NCBI RefSeq assembly: GCF_024105655.1 | Contig: NZ_JAAAMH010000001.1 | Coordinates: forward strand, 434,001-498,000 | Length of the DNA: 64,000 bases | Direction of reading: 5' to 3' | DNA from: Aliihoeflea sp. 40Bstr573 | GTDB taxonomy: Bacteria; Pseudomonadota; Alphaproteobacteria; Rhizobiales; Rhizobiaceae | In this document: positions 61,111-64,000 of the stretch, in pieces | Layout of the letters: every line of letters starts with the position of its first letter | Numbering within the stretch: the stretch's first letter is position 1 | Translations under genes and position numbers: made by a program | Notes under the pieces: model-generated | What the model was told of the DNA's origin: nothing | Seen by the model: only the letters and a program-made list of their open reading frames with translations | Databases searched by the model: none

Positions 61111-62960
61111 GTTTTCGCCGCGTCGAGAATCCTGAACTGCACCGAGCGCGAGCCGTTCCAGTAGTTGGACGCGATCGAGCCCGCCACATGCACCGTCTGG
61201 CCGCGCGACGTCGCAAGGAAGTGGCCAAGGTCGGTTTCAGCCAACCGGAACGCCATGGCCTGAAGCCGCCCCCCCATTTCCGAAGCGAGTTCCACGCGCA
61301 GGTGGCCGGTTCCCACGACGCGCGCGTCGAGGACGCGATGACGCGGCAGGGCAAGGACGGGCTGCGGATGACCGGCGCCAAAGGGGCCTGCGGTTTCCAT
61401 CGCATCCAACAGGTCGAAGCGCGCGCCCTCGGCCGAAAGGGCTGCGTCGATCTTCAGCGTCTCGCCGTCTCGCAAATCCTTGACCTGGCTGGCCGCGCGC
61501 TCCTCAAAGAATGCGCGCAATTCGCCAAGCTTTTCGCGCCGCACCGTGATGCCGGCGGCCATTGCGTGCCCGCCGCCTTTGACGAGCAGGCCGGCATCGA
61601 CCGCGTCGCGCACAAGGCGGCCAAGATCGAAGCCGGGTACGGACCGGCCTGAGCCGCTGCCAATGCCGTTTGCGTTGAACGAAATGGCGAAAGCCGGCCG
61701 CCTTGCATGGTCCTTCAGGCGCGAGGCGAGAAGGCCGACGATGCCCGGATGCCAGTTGTCGCTGACGGCGACGAGCACGCCCGGCCCATCGCCATGGACG
61801 AGTTCGGCATCGGCCTGCGCCTTGGCATCGAGAAGCATGACGGCCTCCATCGCCTGCCGCTCCTGGTTCAGGCGGTCGAGCGTCTCGGCGATCGTGCCAG
61901 CCTCGACCGGATCGTCGCAGGCCAGAAGCTTCGAGCCCAGCGCGGCATCACCAATGCGCCCGCCCGCATTGATGCGGGGGCCGATGACGAAACCGAAGTG
62001 GAAGACGTTGAGCGGCTCGCCGATCTTCGAAACCCGCGCAAGCGCGGCGATGCCTGGATTGCCGAGCCGCCGCGCCGCAGCCAGCCCCTTGACCACGAAG
62101 GCCCGGTTGACGCCGATGAGCGGAACCACGTCGCAGACCGTCGCCAGCGCGACAAGATCCAGCATCGACAGGAGATCCGGCAGATCCGTAAGGCCGCGCG
62201 CCCGCAGGATGCTTGTCACGCGCACGAGCGTGACGAAGACGACGCCGGCAGCGCACAGATGCCCCTGCCCCGACAGATCGTCTTCCCGGTTCGGATTGAC
62301 GACGGCAATGGCGGACGGCAGCGGCCCGCCGACCTGGTGGTGGTCGAGAACGACGACATGCGCGCCCGCCTCGTTCGCGGCATCGACGGAGGGCGCGCTG
62401 TTGGTGCCGCAATCGACCGTCACGATCAGCCGCGCCCCCCGCGCGACGAGATCGCGCATGGCATCGGGGTTCGGGCCGTATCCCTCGAAGATGCGATCGG
62501 GAATGTAGATTTCGGCCGGAACGCCGAAATGCGCGAGATAGCGCTTCATCAGTGCCGAAGAACAAGCACCGTCGACATCGTAGTCGCCGAAGATTGCGAC
62601 GGGTTCTCGGCGCTGGACCGCGTCGGCGATGCGCTCGGCGGCCTTGTCCATGTCCGTCAACGACGAGGGATCGGGAAGGAGGTCGCGGATGGTCGGGTCG
62701 AGAAAGCGCGGCGTATCGTCGAGCCCGACGCCGCGCGCGGCAAGCACGCGCGCAACGATGTCGGGCACGCCATGCGACTGGGCGATGGCGAGCGCGATGT
62801 TCTCCTGGCGCGGATCGAGCCGGTGTTCCCAGGCCAGTCCCCGCACCGACCGGCGCACGTCGAAGAAGTGCCGCCGCTCCAGGGTCAAGGTTCTGCCCGG
62901 CACGCCATCAGCCGGCACGCTCGATGCGGATGACTTGCGGCGTGTCGACGAGGTGGCCAT
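61107..62960 (-). CDS. recJ: Single-stranded-DNA-specific exonuclease RecJ
   Basis: The 617-residue protein has the DHH phosphoesterase motifs: GDYDVDGACSSALM (motif I), VTVDCGTNSAP (motif II), VLDHHQVGG (motif III), and a DHHA1-type domain with GGGHAMAAGITV near residue 435. It degrades single-stranded DNA 5' to 3' in repair and recombination. The start is uncertain: ATG at 62960 overlaps hom by 53 bases; GTG at 62918 or 62903 would reduce the overlap but each lacks a clear ribosome site. Confidence 0.93.
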   Translation of the reverse strand: MATSSTRRKSSASSVPADGVPGRTLTLERRHFFDVRRSVRGLAWEHRLDPRQENIALAIAQSHGVPDIVARVLAARGVGLDDTPRFLDPTIRDLLPDPSSLTDMDKAAERIADAVQRREPVAIFGDYDVDGACSSALMKRYLAHFGVPAEIYIPDRIFEGYGPNPDAMRDLVARGARLIVTVDCGTNSAPSVDAANEAGAHVVVLDHHQVGGPLPSAIAVVNPNREDDLSGQGHLCAAGVVFVTLVRVTSILRARGLTDLPDLLSMLDLVALATVCDVVPLIGVNRAFVVKGLAAARRLGNPGIAALARVSKIGEPLNVFHFGFVIGPRINAGGRIGDAALGSKLLACDDPVEAGTIAETLDRLNQERQAMEAVMLLDAKAQADAELVHGDGPGVLVAVSDNWHPGIVGLLASRLKDHARRPAFAISFNANGIGSGSGRSVPGFDLGRLVRDAVDAGLLVKGGGHAMAAGITVRREKLGELRAFFEERAASQVKDLRDGETLKIDAALSAEGARFDLLDAMETAGPFGAGHPQPVLALPRHRVLDARVVGTGHLRVELASEMGGRLQAMAFRLAETDLGHFLATSRGQTVHVAGSIASNYWNGSRSVQFRILDAAKT

Positions 62961-64000
62961 CCTTCGTCACCCCGTCGATCGCCTTGCGCACGGCCGCTTC
63001 CGTCGTCTCATGGGTCACGAGGATGACGGTCTTGCGGTCGCTACCGGTATCGCGGTCGGAGTGCTGGACGATCGATTCCAGCGAAATGTCGTTGTCGGCC
63101 ATGCGGCGCGCCAGCCCAGCAAAGACGCCGGTACGGTCGTAGACGGTCAGTCGGATGAAATAGCCGCCGGCATGAGCGCGCATCTTCGCCTTCTTGCAAG
63201 GGGCCAGCTCCTTGGCCGGGCGGCCGAAGACCGGGCCGTGCTGGAAGCCGGGGCGGCTCTTGGCGATATCGGCGATGTCGCCAATGACGGCGGAGGCGGT
63301 GGCATTGCCGCCGGCGCCTGGGCCGGACAGGAGCAGTTCGCCAAGGATATCGGTCTCGATTGCCACGGCGTTGGTAACGCCATGGACCTGCGCGATCACA
63401 GATGCGGTCGGGACCATCGTCGGATGAACGCGCTGCTCGATCCCGGTTTCGGTCTTCTGCGCGACGCCGAGAAGCTTGATTCGGTAGCCAAGCTCCGACG
63501 CGGCGCGGATGTCGGCCTGCGTGATATTCGAGATGCCTTCCATGTAGATGTCGTCGGCGGCGATCTTCGTGCCGAAGGCAAGACTGGTAAGGATCGCGAG
63601 CTTGTGGGCGGTGTCGTTGCCCTCGATGTCGAAGGTCGGGTCGGCTTCGGCATAGCCCAGGCGCTGGGCGTCCGCGAGGCAGTCCTCGAACGATATGCCT
63701 TCGGCTTCCATGCGCGTGAGGATATAGTTGCAGGTGCCGTTCAAAATGCCGAAGACGCGCAGCACCGTATTGCCGGCAAGCGATTCGCGCATCGTCTTGA
63801 TGACCGGAATCCCGCCGGCGACTGCCGCCTCATAGTTCAGGAGGACGCCGCGCTTTTCGGCTGCGTCAGCGAGAGCGAGGCCGTGCTTGGCGAGGAGCGC
63901 CTTGTTCGCGGTGACGACGTGATGGCCGGCATCGAGCGCGGCCTTGACGGCTTCGCGGGCCGGTCCTTCATTGCCGCCGATCAGTTCGACGAAAACGTCG
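62908..64000 (-). CDS. hom: Homoserine dehydrogenase (partial)
   Basis: The gene is cut at the right edge; the last 363 or so codons are present. The frame from the edge reads FVELIGGNEGPAREAVKAAL, the end of the NAD-binding part, then VVTANKALLAKHG and EAAVAGGIPVIKTM and a catalytic domain with GAGGNATASAVIGD. The C-terminal ACT domain (AHAGGYFIRLTVYDRTGVFA) suggests allosteric control by threonine. It reduces aspartate semialdehyde to homoserine in threonine and methionine synthesis. Confidence 0.95.
   Translation of the reverse strand, partial: DVFVELIGGNEGPAREAVKAALDAGHHVVTANKALLAKHGLALADAAEKRGVLLNYEAAVAGGIPVIKTMRESLAGNTVLRVFGILNGTCNYILTRMEAEGISFEDCLADAQRLGYAEADPTFDIEGNDTAHKLAILTSLAFGTKIAADDIYMEGISNITQADIRAASELGYRIKLLGVAQKTETGIEQRVHPTMVPTASVIAQVHGVTNAVAIETDILGELLLSGPGAGGNATASAVIGDIADIAKSRPGFQHGPVFGRPAKELAPCKKAKMRAHAGGYFIRLTVYDRTGVFAGLARRMADNDISLESIVQHSDRDTGSDRKTVILVTHETTEAAVRKAIDGVTKDGHLVDTPQVIRIERAG

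Overview
This window looks like core chromosome of an alphaproteobacterium of the order Hyphomicrobiales (Rhizobiales). The evidence is the strong GC bias and the gene set: a divK-pleD pair, clpS-clpA, a phasin, a pyrB gene overlapping a non-catalytic dihydroorotase-like partner, a rhizobial-type DinB with an N-terminal zinc ribbon, an alphaproteobacterial LexA box (GTTC-N7-GTTC), and several small families typical of this order (DUF1489, DUF2336, DUF3572, DUF983). The genus cannot be fixed from the sequence alone. Coding density is very high. I see no tRNA, rRNA, insertion sequence, integrase, CRISPR array or prophage, so this reads as a stable housekeeping region and not an island.

Layout. 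1-7 kb: clpA (cut by the window edge), clpS, a phasin, a D,D-carboxypeptidase with a SPOR domain, a von Willebrand A protein coupled to a membrane J-domain protein, DUF1489, serine dehydratase and a 55-residue membrane protein with its own terminator. 7-20 kb: DUF599, a YdcF-like protein, gatC-GNAT-gatA, a UPF0173 hydrolase, ruvX, two small membrane proteins, an AEC transporter, an acyl-CoA dehydrogenase, pyrB-pyrC', plsY and dprA. 20-28 kb: topA, RNase R, DUF983, Nudix, an MFS transporter and rpmG. 28-37 kb: a structured RNA candidate, pleD, divK, DUF3572, a HAD-like protein, a GNAT protein, dinB with a LexA box, a secreted protein and dnaE.

37-47 kb: a frameshifted potassium-channel gene, formaldehyde detoxification (adhC and fghA, with a lipoprotein and a DUF188 gene between), an XRE regulator, a tandem glycine riboswitch with gcvT-gcvH-gcvP, and a membrane diguanylate cyclase. 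47-64 kb: parE, DUF2336, a MaoC/CitE-like pair, flavin reductase plus nitroreductase, a glycine-rich secreted protein, then acyltransferase, thrS, yidD and an IscU-like scaffold, folE, hisI, a patatin-like esterase, recJ and homoserine dehydrogenase (cut by the window edge).

I found no large undescribed multi-gene system. The best leads are: (i) a minus-strand structured RNA ending in a strong terminator between pleD and rpmG; (ii) six convergent gene pairs whose stop codons interleave on one CTAG or CTAA tetranucleotide; (iii) two small broken genes, one with an in-frame amber codon beside dprA and one with a single-base frameshift in a K+ channel; (iv) a dihydroorotase-like protein lacking catalytic and metal residues; and (v) the VWA/J-domain module.
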